NCBI GenBank assembly: GCA_005888115.1
Contig: VBKO01000062.1
Span: 1 to 36,751, forward strand
From: Deltaproteobacteria bacterium
GTDB lineage: Bacteria > Myxococcota > Myxococcia > Myxococcales > 40CM-4-68-19
Length of the DNA: 36,751 nt
Reading direction: 5' to 3'
Under the pieces are notes generated by a model. The model was not told the DNA's origin. It worked only from the letters and a program-made list of their open reading frames with translations, and made no database searches. Within the stretch, counting starts at the first letter, position 1, and every line of letters begins with the position of its first letter. Both the position numbers and the translations under genes were made by a program. Positions 20,477 to 32,982 of the stretch are shown in pieces.

Positions 20477-20479
20477 GGA

Positions 20480-20938
20480 TCAGTATTTGGAATCCTCGCC
20501 GGTGATCAACGCGGCGATCTCGGAACCGGACTGCGCCGACGCTATCGATTGACGAAACGGCGGCGATTTGAACAGCCGCGAGATCCGCGCCAGCGCCTTG
20601 AGGTGGATCCCCGCGGAGTTCTCCGGGGCGAAGAGCACGAAGAAGAGGTACGTGGGTTTCCCGTCGATCGCGGCGAAGTCCACGCCGCGCTTCGAGCGGC
20701 CGAACGCGGCGAGAAGATTGGGTACGCCCGGCAGCTTGCCGTGAGGGATGGCCACGCCTTCGCCGACGCCGGTGGAGCCGAGCTTCTCCCGTTCCAGCAG
20801 GACTTCCGTCAGCCGTCCCGCCTCGAAACCATGCGCGCGCGCCAGCGGGGCGCACAGCTCGCGCAGCACGCCGGCCTTGTCGGTCGCTTGCAGGTCGGGG
20901 AGGATCAGATCCTCGCGCAGGAACTCGGCGATCTTCAT
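20480..20938 (-). CDS. ptsN: PTS IIA-like nitrogen-regulatory protein (EIIA-Ntr)
   Basis: 152 aa; LLEREKLGSTGVGEGVAIPHGKLPGVPNLLAAFGRSKRGVDFAAIDGKPTYLFFVLFAPENSAGIHLKALARISRLF. Confidence 0.95.
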   Translation of the reverse strand: MKIAEFLREDLILPDLQATDKAGVLRELCAPLARAHGFEAGRLTEVLLEREKLGSTGVGEGVAIPHGKLPGVPNLLAAFGRSKRGVDFAAIDGKPTYLFFVLFAPENSAGIHLKALARISRLFKSPPFRQSIASAQSGSEIAALITGEDSKY

Positions 20939-21014
20939 CGCGGGTCGAGCCTACACCCGGACGCGTGCGCGCGGCCAGAACGGCGCGCACGGTGGGTGAA
21001 GCTGGCGCGCCGTC

Positions 21015-21641
21015 CTACTTGGCGGCCGCGACCTGCGGCTGAGCCGCGGCTGGTGCGCCGCCTGCGGACGCCGGAGCCGCGACCGTGGTCATCTCGCCGT
21101 TCGCCTGGATGAGCCCGAAGTTCCCGTCGCGGCGCCGGTACACGACGTTCACGTCCCGCGAGTCGGGCCGGGTGAAGACGAGGAAATCGTTGTTCAAGAG
21201 GTCCATCTGCATGAGCGCCTCTTCCACGCTCATGGGCTTGGCGAGAAACTCGTTGGACCGGACCACCTCGGGCGGCAGGCCGTCGGTCGGAGAGGGCGCG
21301 AAGATCTCGTAGCGCACCCGCACCGGCTCGCGCGCGTGGACATGGGCGGGGCGGTGGCTCTTCAGCCGATCCTTGTACTTCTTGAGCTGCCTCTCGATCT
21401 TGTCGCACGCCAGGTCGATCGAGGCGTACATGTCCTCCGACTTCTCCTTGCCGCGCACGTGGAAGTGCCCCGCGTGCAGGTTGATGTCGGCGTGATGCAG
21501 GTACCTCTCCAGCGAGAGCGTGACGTGGGCCTCGGTCACCTTGTCCAGGTACTTGTCGACCACCTTGCTCAGCTTGTCGGTGACGTGGTTCCGCAGGGCG
21601 TCGGTGGCGAACATGTTCCTGAAGGTGATGTTGACCTGCAT
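21015..21641 (-). CDS. hpf: Ribosome hibernation-promoting factor, long form
   Basis: 208 aa from ATG 21641: MQVNITFRNMFATDALRNHVTDKLSKVVDKYLDKVTEAHVTLSLERYLHHADINLHAG...; C-terminal SVEEALMQMDLLNNDFLVFTRPDSRDVNVVYRRRDGNFGLIQ. Confidence 0.93.
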   Translation of the reverse strand: MQVNITFRNMFATDALRNHVTDKLSKVVDKYLDKVTEAHVTLSLERYLHHADINLHAGHFHVRGKEKSEDMYASIDLACDKIERQLKKYKDRLKSHRPAHVHAREPVRVRYEIFAPSPTDGLPPEVVRSNEFLAKPMSVEEALMQMDLLNNDFLVFTRPDSRDVNVVYRRRDGNFGLIQANGEMTTVAAPASAGGAPAAAQPQVAAAK

Positions 21642-21706
21642 GCGGAGTACCTCCGGCGGGCGTCGCCCGTTCCGGGTTCGAGGGAAGCAGGACCCTGGAT
21701 GGATGC

Positions 21707-23386
21707 TCAGAAGAACTTCTTGCGCTTGCTGCTCGGCAGGATGCCGAGCACCTCCCTGTATTTGGCGACGGTGCGCCGCGCGATGTCCACGTTCTGCGTG
21801 CGCAGGATCTCGACGATCTTCTGGTCGCTGTACGGCTTGTCGCCCGGCTCGGCCGCGACGATCTGCTTGATCTGGTTCTTCACCGCCTCGGAGGCGATGT
21901 CCTCGCCGCCCACCCGCGAGATCGACGAGTTGAAGAAGAACTTGAGCTCGTAGATGCCCTGCGGCGTGTGCACGTACTTGTTGGTGGTGACGCGCGAGAC
22001 GGTGCTCTCGTGCATGCCGATGTCCTCGGCCACGTCGCGCAGGATGAGCGGCCTCAGGTGGGCGATTCCCTTGTCGAGGAATTCGCGCTGGAACTTGATG
22101 ATCGAGTCCGCCACCTTCACGATCGTCCGCTGGCGCTGGTGGATGGAGCGGATGAGCCACACCGCCGAGCGCAGCTTGTCCTGGATGTACTCCTTGGCCT
22201 TGCCGTTGCCGGCCCCGTTCTTGAGCGCCTGCCGATAGTGCGCCGAGATGCGCAGCTTGCTCAAGCCGTCGTCGTTCAGGACCGTCACGTACTGATCACC
22301 GACCTTGTGGATGTAGACGTCGGGGGTGATGTACTGCGGCTCGTCGGAAGCGTAGCGCCGCCCGGGCTTGGGGTCCAGCCGCGAGAGCAGCTTGATCGCC
22401 GCCACCACCTCGTCGAGCGCGACGTGCAGGTCCTTGGCGATCGCCTGGTACTTCTTCGTCTCCACGTTCTTGAGGTGCGCGGTGATGATGGCCGGGAGCA
22501 GGTCGGCGTCCGGGTCGTCCTTTCCCTCCCCCTCGGAGAGGAACCAGCGCGCCTGGATCAGCAGGCATTCGCGCAGGTCGCGCGCGGCGCAGCCGATCGG
22601 CTCGAAACGCTGGATGACGTGGAGCACCTTCTCCGCGCAGGGCCCCGAGACGCCCGCCTCGAGGGCGAGCGAGACCAGCGGGTCGGCCTCGCCGCGCGCG
22701 GCGCGCGCCGCCGCTGCCGCCTTCGCGGCCGCCTTGAGCGCCTTCTCCGCCGTGTGCGCCGCGTCCTCGTCCATGCTCGTCGGCAGGACGGCCGGGACCT
22801 CCACGTCCTCGCGCAGCGCCGGCACGGTGGGCTCCGCGTCCGGATCCATCACCAGGTATCCGTCCCGGTTCAGGTTGCCGATGATCAGGGCGCCGAGCTG
22901 CTCCTCCTCCCGGGTCAGTCCCGCCATTCGGAGCTGCTCCATCAGGTGCTCGGTCAGACCCTCCGCCCGCGTCAGCGTGTCCTGGTAGTTGGGCAGGTCC
23001 TCGGCGGACATGCCGCCGCCGGAAGGCGCGGTGTGCTGGGTCTGGTAGTTGTCGAGGTACTGCTCCCAGTCGATGTCCGCGCGCTGCACTTCGCCGTCGG
23101 CCTGCTGCTTGGCGTCGTTCTCCCGCTCCGGCGGCTTGTCGGGGAGCAGCTCGCTGGCCTCGATCGACTCGTTCAAGGTCGACGTCAGCTCGGCCGGCGC
23201 CTCGTCCAGCTCCGCCTCGGCGCCCTCGGCGGGCTCCTCCAGGAGCGGGTTCTGCTCCATCTCGGTGCGGATGAGGTCGACCAGCTCCAGCCGCGAGAGC
23301 TGCAGCAGCTTGATCGCCTGCTGCAGCTGCGGCGTCATCACCAGCTGCTGGCTGAGGCGAAGACTCTGCTTGAGCTCCAAAGCCAT
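21707..23386 (-). CDS. rpoN: RNA polymerase sigma-54 factor
   Basis: N-terminal LRLSQQLVMTPQLQQAIKLLQLSRLELVDLIRTEMEQNPLLEE; ESTVSRVTTNKYVHTPQGIYELKFFFNSSI; RPN box RRTVAKYREVLGILPSSKRKK. Confidence 0.98.
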   Translation of the reverse strand: MALELKQSLRLSQQLVMTPQLQQAIKLLQLSRLELVDLIRTEMEQNPLLEEPAEGAEAELDEAPAELTSTLNESIEASELLPDKPPERENDAKQQADGEVQRADIDWEQYLDNYQTQHTAPSGGGMSAEDLPNYQDTLTRAEGLTEHLMEQLRMAGLTREEEQLGALIIGNLNRDGYLVMDPDAEPTVPALREDVEVPAVLPTSMDEDAAHTAEKALKAAAKAAAAARAARGEADPLVSLALEAGVSGPCAEKVLHVIQRFEPIGCAARDLRECLLIQARWFLSEGEGKDDPDADLLPAIITAHLKNVETKKYQAIAKDLHVALDEVVAAIKLLSRLDPKPGRRYASDEPQYITPDVYIHKVGDQYVTVLNDDGLSKLRISAHYRQALKNGAGNGKAKEYIQDKLRSAVWLIRSIHQRQRTIVKVADSIIKFQREFLDKGIAHLRPLILRDVAEDIGMHESTVSRVTTNKYVHTPQGIYELKFFFNSSISRVGGEDIASEAVKNQIKQIVAAEPGDKPYSDQKIVEILRTQNVDIARRTVAKYREVLGILPSSKRKKFF

Positions 23387-23402
23387 CTCTACGCTCTCCC
23401 TT

Positions 23403-24128
23403 TCATTCCAGCTTGAACCGCTCGCCCAGGTACACGGCGCGGGCGCGCTCCGAAGCGGCGATCTGGGGTGGGGTGCCCGCCTCCAGAAGACGGCCCTCGA
23501 CGAGCAGGACGGCGCGGTCGCAGATGCCCAGGGTCTCGCGGACGGCGTGATCGCTGATGAGCACGCCCAGCCCGCGCTCGCGCAATTTCCCGATCAGGCG
23601 TTGCAGCTCGTGCACCGCGATCGGGTCGATGCCGGCGAAGGGCTCGTCGAAGAGGAGGAACCGCGGCTCGGCGAGCAGCGCCCGCGCGATCTCCGTCCGA
23701 CGCCGCTCCCCTCCCGAGAGCTGCTCGCCCAGCGAGTCGGCCACGCGGAGCAGGTCGAACTCTTGCAGCACGTCGTCGGTCCGGCCGCGCGCTTCGTCGC
23801 CGTGCACGCCGTGGCCCTCGAGGACGAGGAGCAGGTTCTGCCGGACGGTCAGCTTGCGGAAGATGCTCGGTTCCTGCGGCAGGTAGCCCAGCCCCATCCG
23901 GGCGCGGCGGTGGAGCGGCAGGCCGGACAGGTCCTGGCCGCCCAGGTGCACCTCGCCCTCGTCGGGGTGGAGCAGCCCCACCACGCAGTGGAAGCTGGTC
24001 GTCTTCCCGGCGCCATTGGGACCCAGGAGGCCCACCACCTCGCCGGCGTTCACGTCGAAGGAGACCCCGTCCACGACCTTGCGGCCCCGGAAGCTCTTCG
24101 ACAAACCGCGGGCGTGCAGGGCGCTCAC
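23403..24128 (-). CDS. lptB: LPS export ABC transporter ATP-binding protein LptB
   Basis: 241 aa; GLLGPNGAGKTTSFHCVVGLL; GLGYLPQEPSIFRKLTVRQNLL; LSGGERRRTEIARALLAEPRFLLFDEPFAGIDPIAV. Confidence 0.96.
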   Translation of the reverse strand: MSALHARGLSKSFRGRKVVDGVSFDVNAGEVVGLLGPNGAGKTTSFHCVVGLLHPDEGEVHLGGQDLSGLPLHRRARMGLGYLPQEPSIFRKLTVRQNLLLVLEGHGVHGDEARGRTDDVLQEFDLLRVADSLGEQLSGGERRRTEIARALLAEPRFLLFDEPFAGIDPIAVHELQRLIGKLRERGLGVLISDHAVRETLGICDRAVLLVEGRLLEAGTPPQIAASERARAVYLGERFKLE

Positions 24129-25048
24129 CGCTTCACCCCCGCGCCCGCCTCGTCCTGGTGCGCCTCCGGCCGGAGCCGGCCGTGCGCGCGCTCGACGCGC
24201 ACCTCGTGCGAGTCCAGCGTCATTGCGATCTTCTCTCCGACCAGGACGTCGCCCCGGTCGAACAGGCGCGGCTCGCCCGTCAACACCACCTCGCGAGTGA
24301 GAGCGTCGTAGTCGGCGTTCTCCGCCACCGCGCGGCGGTCGCCCTGCCGCAGCTCGACGCCGCCGCGCAGGTAGAGATGGGTGAGCTGGCCCGCGGAATC
24401 GTAGTGCGCGTCCATGCGCGGGCCGCGGACGACCACGTCGCCCCGCCGCACCACCACGTCGTCGGTGAAGCGGGCCAGGCGCTCCGAGCGATCGAGCGAC
24501 AGGCGCGCGGCCTCGACGCGCGTCGGCAGCTGCGGCTCCTCCTCCGCCTCCGGGACGGACCGGCGCAGGACCAGCCGTGGCTTCTGCACGTCCACGTCTT
24601 CGGTATCGAGGCGCATGACGATCCGGTCGCCGCGCAGCGTCTCCGAGCCGTCGCGCAGCACCGGATCGTCCTTGCCGTCGCCGGTGAGAACCAGCGTCTG
24701 CGCCTTGGAGTCGAAAACGCCGTGGGCGCCGTCCGCCGTGCGGTCGCCGCGCTGCACGTGGACGTTCCCATCCACCGTGAACCTCTCCAGCTTCTGCCCG
24801 AGCAGCGCCGGCTCGTCGCGCCCGCGCCGCCGCGCCTTCCGCTGCGGCTGCGCCGGGGGCTGCTCGTCGGGCGCGAACTCGACCACGGCGCGATCGCCGG
24901 TCACCACCATTCCCCCGCGCGAGAGGCGGACCGCTCCGTCCAGCAGCGTACGCCGCTCCCGCGGCTCCATCCGCATCGTCTGCGCGGTGAAGTCCACCGG
25001 ACCTGGCGGCGCCACGGCCGCCGCGAGTGCCGCTGCGAGGGCGATCAT
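24125..25048 (-). CDS. lptA: LptA/OstA-family LPS transport protein
   Basis: ATG at 25048; MIALAAALAAAVAPPGPVDFTAQTMRMEPRERRTLLDGAVRLSRGGMVVTGDRAVVEF...VDGNVHVQRGDRTADGAHGVFDSKAQTLVLTGD. OstA-like repeats. ATGA-type overlaps with lptC-like and lptB. Confidence 0.85.
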   Translation of the reverse strand: MIALAAALAAAVAPPGPVDFTAQTMRMEPRERRTLLDGAVRLSRGGMVVTGDRAVVEFAPDEQPPAQPQRKARRRGRDEPALLGQKLERFTVDGNVHVQRGDRTADGAHGVFDSKAQTLVLTGDGKDDPVLRDGSETLRGDRIVMRLDTEDVDVQKPRLVLRRSVPEAEEEPQLPTRVEAARLSLDRSERLARFTDDVVVRRGDVVVRGPRMDAHYDSAGQLTHLYLRGGVELRQGDRRAVAENADYDALTREVVLTGEPRLFDRGDVLVGEKIAMTLDSHEVRVERAHGRLRPEAHQDEAGAGVKR

Positions 25049-25692
25049 CGGGGCTCCGCCGGCTTGCGCCTCGCGGCCTGCGGCTTGCGGCTTGTGGGCT
25101 GCGCGTTCGCGGTGGGGTGCTCGTCGGTGGTCTTCGCTTGCAGCGTTCCGGCGACCCCGCCCGTCAAGGTCACGTCGCTGCCGTCGGCGCGGGCGGAGAA
25201 CCCTTGCGAGCGGACCTGATAGCCAGGACCCTGCGCCTCGACGGGTCGGTCGCCGCTCAGCCGGTCCGCAGGTCCATCCCAGCGCAAGCGATCGGTGGTG
25301 CCATGGTCGCCTCGTGAGGCGCGGAACGTCACGCCGCCCGATGCGGCTCCCCGCCGGGTGCCCAGGTCGCCTTCGACCCTGGGCGCCGTGAGCAGCGTCT
25401 CTCCGAACATCGCGTATCCGGTGCCCGGCCCGGGCTGGAGCGCGGCGACGACCGCCTGTCCCTCCAGCCGCCCACCGGTCGTCCGGTGGTACGCCAGCTC
25501 CCGCGCTGTCCCTCGCGCGACCACCCGCCCGTCGGACAGGCGGGCGAACGCCACCTGATGCAAAGTCAGGTCCGGAGTCTCGGCGGGTGGGGAACGATCC
25601 GACACGTCCTGGGAAGGAGCCGTGCGTGCACCGCAGCCGAGGAGGAGCGCCGCAGCAGCACCAGGGATGGCGAACTGGCTCCACATTTGCAA
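25045..25692 (-). CDS. LptC-like lipoprotein (LPS export)
   Basis: 215 aa; lipobox-like LLLGC; DLTLHQVAFARLSDGRVVARGTARELAYHRTTGGRLEGQAVVAAL; position immediately upstream of lptA. Confidence 0.7.
   Translation of the reverse strand: MQMWSQFAIPGAAAALLLGCGARTAPSQDVSDRSPPAETPDLTLHQVAFARLSDGRVVARGTARELAYHRTTGGRLEGQAVVAALQPGPGTGYAMFGETLLTAPRVEGDLGTRRGAASGGVTFRASRGDHGTTDRLRWDGPADRLSGDRPVEAQGPGYQVRSQGFSARADGSDVTLTGGVAGTLQAKTTDEHPTANAQPTSRKPQAARRKPAEPR
25062..25103. repeat. Degenerate heptanucleotide tandem repeat, 6 units (consensus GCYTGCG)
   Basis: GCTTGCG CCTCGCG GCCTGCG GCTTGCG GCTTGTG GGCTGCG, read on + strand; lies in the 3' end of the lptC-like gene. Confidence 0.8.
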
Positions 25693-25766
25693 GGAACACT
25701 AGCACCCGCCCCCGCCCCTGTCGAGGTCCGAGGCACTCGCCATGCCCCAGAAAATCCGTCAATAGT

Positions 25767-26717
25767 TCAACGGATTGTACCCCGTCGTGTGCGCCACCGC
25801 CGATGCATCCACACCCACTGATCGGGTCGCGCGCGGACGTCGTTTTCGATGGCCTCGGTCGCCGTTGCGGTGAGCGCGCGCGAGTCCGCTTCCCGGTCTC
25901 CCGACGAAGGCACCGCGAGGCGCGAAATTGTGATCCGATGCACGGCCGGGGCCACCCGGCGGATCCGCGCGAATACCACGGCCGCGCCCAGCCGCAGCGC
26001 GAGGTCCGCCGGGGCCCGTGGAGTGAATGCTTCCCTTCCGAAGAAAGGAACGAAATGGCCGGCGACATCCGTGTCCTGATCGATCAGCGCCGCGGCGACG
26101 CCTCCCGCGCGCAGATGCCGGATGAACGCGCGGGCGGCGACGGGATCGTTTCGCCACAGGCTGAGGATCCCGGTCGACGCGCGCGCCCTCTCGAGCAAGG
26201 CGGTGAGCCTTCTGTCCTGCGCCTCGCGCGCTACCGTCGCGACGGGCAGACCGGCGGCGGCCACGCTCCGGGCAAGCAGCTCCCAGTTGTCCAGATGGCA
26301 GGAGATGGCCACCACGCCGCGCCCCTCTGCGTGCGCGGCGACCATCGTCTCGAGCGAACCCGGATCGAACTGCACGGTCCGGGCCAGATCGAGGCGCTCC
26401 ATGGCAAGGAGCTCGAGCGCGGACCGACCGAGGTTGGCGAACGAGGCGCGCCCCACCCGCGCGCGCCAGTGCGGATCGCGATCCGGAAAGGCGATGGCGA
26501 GGTGCTCGAGCGCGGCGCGGCGGTGCCGCGGAGCGAGAAACCACGCGAGCCATCCGGCGGCGGCGCCGAGCGCGACGCCGGCCCGGTGGGGCAGGCGCGA
26601 GAGGAGCGGCAGGAGCAGGAGCAGTGCGCGCACCCGCAGCTCGCGGCGGACACGCTTGGCGAACGGTGCCGCGCGCCGCGCCGGCGGAGCTCCGGTCTGG
26701 GGCGCCGCGGCGCTCAT
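25767..26717 (-). CDS. Lipid A biosynthesis acyltransferase (LpxL/HtrB family)
   Basis: 316 aa from ATG 26717; ALEHLAIAFPDRDPHWRARVGRASFANLGRSALELL; GRGVVAISCHLDNWELLARSVAAAGLPVATVAREAQDRRL; GVAAALIDQDTDVAGHFVPFFGREAFTP; PDQWVWMHRRWRTR. Confidence 0.9.
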   Translation of the reverse strand: MSAAAPQTGAPPARRAAPFAKRVRRELRVRALLLLLPLLSRLPHRAGVALGAAAGWLAWFLAPRHRRAALEHLAIAFPDRDPHWRARVGRASFANLGRSALELLAMERLDLARTVQFDPGSLETMVAAHAEGRGVVAISCHLDNWELLARSVAAAGLPVATVAREAQDRRLTALLERARASTGILSLWRNDPVAARAFIRHLRAGGVAAALIDQDTDVAGHFVPFFGREAFTPRAPADLALRLGAAVVFARIRRVAPAVHRITISRLAVPSSGDREADSRALTATATEAIENDVRARPDQWVWMHRRWRTRRGTIR

Positions 26718-27262
26718 CCCTGCGGAGCCGGCGTGTCCTCGGGCGGCGGCCAGCCCACATTGGCGCCGAGGAGCAGCTCGCACAGGTCGCGCACGGCGCC
26801 CCGCCCGGCGCGGTGCGGGGCGACCCAGCGCACCTCGCGCAGCACCTCGGGCGCCGCGTCCGCGGGCGCGCAGGAGAACGCCGCCAGGCGGAGCGCGGGC
26901 AGATCGTTCACGTCGTCTCCCATGTACGCCGTGGCCGCGCGGGGAATCCCGACCTCTTCGCAAATCTGCTGCAGCGCGGACCCCTTGGCCCGCGACGACC
27001 CCACCACTGGCTCGATGGAGAGCTCGCGGCAACGCTGCTGGACCAGGTCGGCGCGCCTGCCGGTGAGCACCGCCACCTTGATGCCAGCGTGGTGCTGCAA
27101 GAGGCGCAGCCCGTGCCCGTCGCGGACGTCGAATGCCTTGAGGGCCTCGCCTTCCTTTCCGTAGAAGAGGCGCCCGTCGGTGAGCGTGCCGTCCACGTCG
27201 AGCACGACCAGCCGGATGCGGCGCAAGAGCTCGCGCGGCGGCTTCCTGGATCGCGGCGCCAC
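26714..27262 (-). CDS. kdsC: 3-deoxy-D-manno-octulosonate-8-phosphate phosphatase (HAD, KdsC family)
   Basis: RLVVLDVDGTLTDGRLFYGKEGEALKAFDVRDGHGLRLLQHHAGIKVAVLTGRRADLVQQRCRELSI...AAYMGDDVNDLPALR-like segment. GTG start at 27262 proposed. Confidence 0.92.
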   Translation of the reverse strand: MAPRSRKPPRELLRRIRLVVLDVDGTLTDGRLFYGKEGEALKAFDVRDGHGLRLLQHHAGIKVAVLTGRRADLVQQRCRELSIEPVVGSSRAKGSALQQICEEVGIPRAATAYMGDDVNDLPALRLAAFSCAPADAAPEVLREVRWVAPHRAGRGAVRDLCELLLGANVGWPPPEDTPAPQG

Positions 27263-27276
27263 GCTCGTGGCTTGTA

Positions 27277-27861
27277 TCAGAACCGGAAGGCCATGCCGCC
27301 CGAGCCCACCGCCCGGGCGCCGCGGGCCCCCTGCAGCACGCCCGCGGAGGCGAGCAGCGAGAGCGGCCCTGGCGGAGCGAACGCGAGCCCGCCCTGCACC
27401 TGCGTGAATCCGGCCGTGTGCTCCCGGGTGAAATCGGTGGCCCCGAGCACCGACACTTCCGCGAAGGCGCCCAGAGGCGCAAACGGCGCGAACCCGAGCT
27501 GCAGCGCCAGCTCCCCGTCGGTGGTGCGAACGAGGCCCCCGATCGATCCGAGGACCCGGCCCAGGGTGCCGCGTACGGTGAGCTGGGCGGGTCCTGCCCG
27601 GAACGCGCGCACGCGCACCTGCGCCGTCGGGCGGTAGAAGCCCTCCGGCCACACGTCGAGCCCCAACCCGAGGTCGATCCCGTCCCAGAAGCCGTGATCG
27701 AGCCGGATGCCATGGAACGGTCGCCCTGCCCGCGCGGTCAGCGCGGTCGCGCCCGCGGGCTGTGGCCCCAGCGCGGCGAGCGCCGGCGATGGATCGTCGA
27801 CGGCGGGCGGCTCGAAAGACGCGGACACCGCGGCGGCCGCGGCGAGCAGGGCCGCGATCAT
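27277..27861 (-). CDS. Hypothetical exported protein (194 aa)
   Basis: ATG at 27861: MIAALLAAAAAVSASFEPPAVDDPSPALAALGPQPAGATALTARAGRPFHGIRLDHGFWDGIDLGLGLDVWPEGFYRP...AVGSGGMAFRF*. Overlaps the deacetylase stop. Confidence 0.7.
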   Translation of the reverse strand: MIAALLAAAAAVSASFEPPAVDDPSPALAALGPQPAGATALTARAGRPFHGIRLDHGFWDGIDLGLGLDVWPEGFYRPTAQVRVRAFRAGPAQLTVRGTLGRVLGSIGGLVRTTDGELALQLGFAPFAPLGAFAEVSVLGATDFTREHTAGFTQVQGGLAFAPPGPLSLLASAGVLQGARGARAVGSGGMAFRF

Positions 27862-28631
27862 CCGCCCTCCGTGTAGGACGTCTCCCACGATTCCGAGAGC
27901 ATCGAGCGCAGATCGGCGGCGGAGATGCCCCGATGCATGGTCAGGCGCTGGAGCGTGAAGGGATCGGTGTTCCCGTGGGCGCCCACCACCGCGCCGCGGT
28001 AGCCGGCCTTCTCCACGGCGCGGCGGACCCACTGCCTCTGGTCGTTGAACGGGTAGGCGAAGAAGTCGATGCGCTGGTCCACGTAAGCCTGGAGCGCGGC
28101 CCGGCTTTGCTCGATCTCGGCGCGCAACTCCGCCTTGTGCAACCCGGCGAGCTGGCGATGAGAGACCGTGTGCGACCCGATCTCCATCCCCGCGTCGGCC
28201 AGGGCGCGTACCTCCGCCCAGGTGAGATAGCCATGGGGACCGTGGGTCACCCGGCTCGCCTCGTCGCGGGCGCAAAACCCCGACACGATGAAGAAGCTCG
28301 CCTTCTGCCCGCGCGCGAGGAGGCGCGGCAGCACCTGCGTGGCGGCGTCCTGGTAGCCGTCGTCGAAGGTGAGCACCACCGGGTGCCGCGGGAGCTTCCC
28401 CGCGCCGTCGTGCGCGTCGAGGACCTCGCGAAGCGTGATGGTCTCGAACCCTTGCGAACGGAGGAAGTCGAGATGGGCGTCCAGCTCGTCCGGGGTGACC
28501 GTCAGCGGCTCTCCCCCGTCGCTCACCGAGTGGTACATGAGGATGGGTACGCCCTCGCCGCACGCGGCGCAGAGGGCCGCGCAGAGGAGCAGCGCTGTCT
28601 GCGGACGCGGCACTCGACGCGAACCTATCAT
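27858..28631 (-). CDS. Polysaccharide deacetylase (NodB-like), putative lipoprotein
   Basis: LCAALCAACGEG lipobox; VPILMYHSVSDGGEPLTVTPDELDAHLDFLRSQGFETITLREVL; VVLTFDDGYQDAATQVLPRLLARGQKASFFIV; MEIGSHTVSHRQLAGL. Confidence 0.92.
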   Translation of the reverse strand: MIGSRRVPRPQTALLLCAALCAACGEGVPILMYHSVSDGGEPLTVTPDELDAHLDFLRSQGFETITLREVLDAHDGAGKLPRHPVVLTFDDGYQDAATQVLPRLLARGQKASFFIVSGFCARDEASRVTHGPHGYLTWAEVRALADAGMEIGSHTVSHRQLAGLHKAELRAEIEQSRAALQAYVDQRIDFFAYPFNDQRQWVRRAVEKAGYRGAVVGAHGNTDPFTLQRLTMHRGISAADLRSMLSESWETSYTEGG

Positions 28632-28650
28632 TTTCCACCTGCGGATGCGC

Positions 28651-31909
<3,259 letters not shown>

Positions 31910-31983
31910 GTCGCGTTGTAATCCGCGGCGGCCGAATCTGCAACCCTGGGCAGGGACCCCGCAACGGCATAGAGAAAGAGGCG

Positions 31984-32982
31984 ATGTCCCACATCGACCC
32001 CCAGGTCGATCCCGAGGTGCTGGCGGACATCCGCCGCGCCGCGTTCGAGCTCCGCCAGACCGACCCGCAGGAGGCTGTCCGGCTGCTGCGCCGGGCGGCG
32101 GCCACGGGCGGCGGAGCCGAAGTCCTGGCGCGAGGCGCGCTGGGCGAGATCTACCTGGAGGAGTTCGGCGATCTCGACGGCGCCGAGCACGAGTTCCGCA
32201 CCGTGCTGCACGCCGTTCCGGGCCTTCCCGCCGCCGAGCTGGGGCTTGCGCGCGTGCTCCATGAAGCGGGCGACCGGGGCGGCGAGTTGCAGGCTCTCGG
32301 GCGGGCCGTGGAAGGGCTGTCGCACGACGTGGCCGGCTTCCGCGAGCGGAAGGCGGCCGGCGAGCCGCTGCCGGCGGGCGTCGAGGAAGTGGTGCTGACC
32401 TTGCTGGAAGTCGCGCTCGAGCGCGCGCGGCTCGATCCCGACCAGCGCATCGACGAGGACCTCCTCCGCTGGGCCGAGCAGGAGCGGCTCTTCGATGCGC
32501 TGCGCGAGGAGGACGAGGACCCGCAGCAAGATTGGGTGCGCTTCCACTCGCTGTGGACGCAGCTGCGGCAGCTCTCGGGACGCCCGGAGGAAGCGGCGCG
32601 GGCGCTCGCCGAGGCGGAAGAGTCGGGGCAGCTGCCGGCGCGGGAGGCAGCAGCCTTGCGCCGCGACGCGCTGGAGGAAGCAGGCGAGGTGGAAGACGCG
32701 GCCGCCCAGGCCCGCCGCGTGGTCGAGCTCGATTCGCGGAGTGACGAAGCCGCGGGCTGGCCTGCCGCGATCGACGTGCTACGCGCGGCCGCGCTGACCG
32801 CGGTCGCGGGAGACGAGAGCGCGGCGGCGGAGATGCTCAAGCGGGCCCTGGCGCGGGCCGAGGCGGAGCTGCCGGTGGCGCCGGCGAATCGGCGCGCGGG
32901 GCTCGAGGACGCGGTCCGGCGCTACCGGGACGCGCTGGCTTCCGACCCCGGAGCGCTCATTTCCCTGCGGGTGAAGAAGTAG
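31984..32982 (+). CDS. Hypothetical TPR-like protein (332 aa)
   Basis: MSHIDPQVDPEVLADIRRAAFELRQTDPQEAVRLLRRAAATGGGAEVLARGALGEIYLEEFGDLDGAEHEFRTVLHAVPGLPAAELGLARVLHEAGD...; helical repeats; AGAGG upstream of ATG. Confidence 0.75.
   Translation: MSHIDPQVDPEVLADIRRAAFELRQTDPQEAVRLLRRAAATGGGAEVLARGALGEIYLEEFGDLDGAEHEFRTVLHAVPGLPAAELGLARVLHEAGDRGGELQALGRAVEGLSHDVAGFRERKAAGEPLPAGVEEVVLTLLEVALERARLDPDQRIDEDLLRWAEQERLFDALREEDEDPQQDWVRFHSLWTQLRQLSGRPEEAARALAEAEESGQLPAREAAALRRDALEEAGEVEDAAAQARRVVELDSRSDEAAGWPAAIDVLRAAALTAVAGDESAAAEMLKRALARAEAELPVAPANRRAGLEDAVRRYRDALASDPGALISLRVKK

Noticed and set aside
25524-25546. CCCGCCCGTCGGACAGGCGGGCG resembling the palindrome at 14011-14033
   Set aside because: It encodes ordinary residues (ARLSDGR) of the LptC-like protein; similarity is probably codon composition, so it was not called a repeat family.
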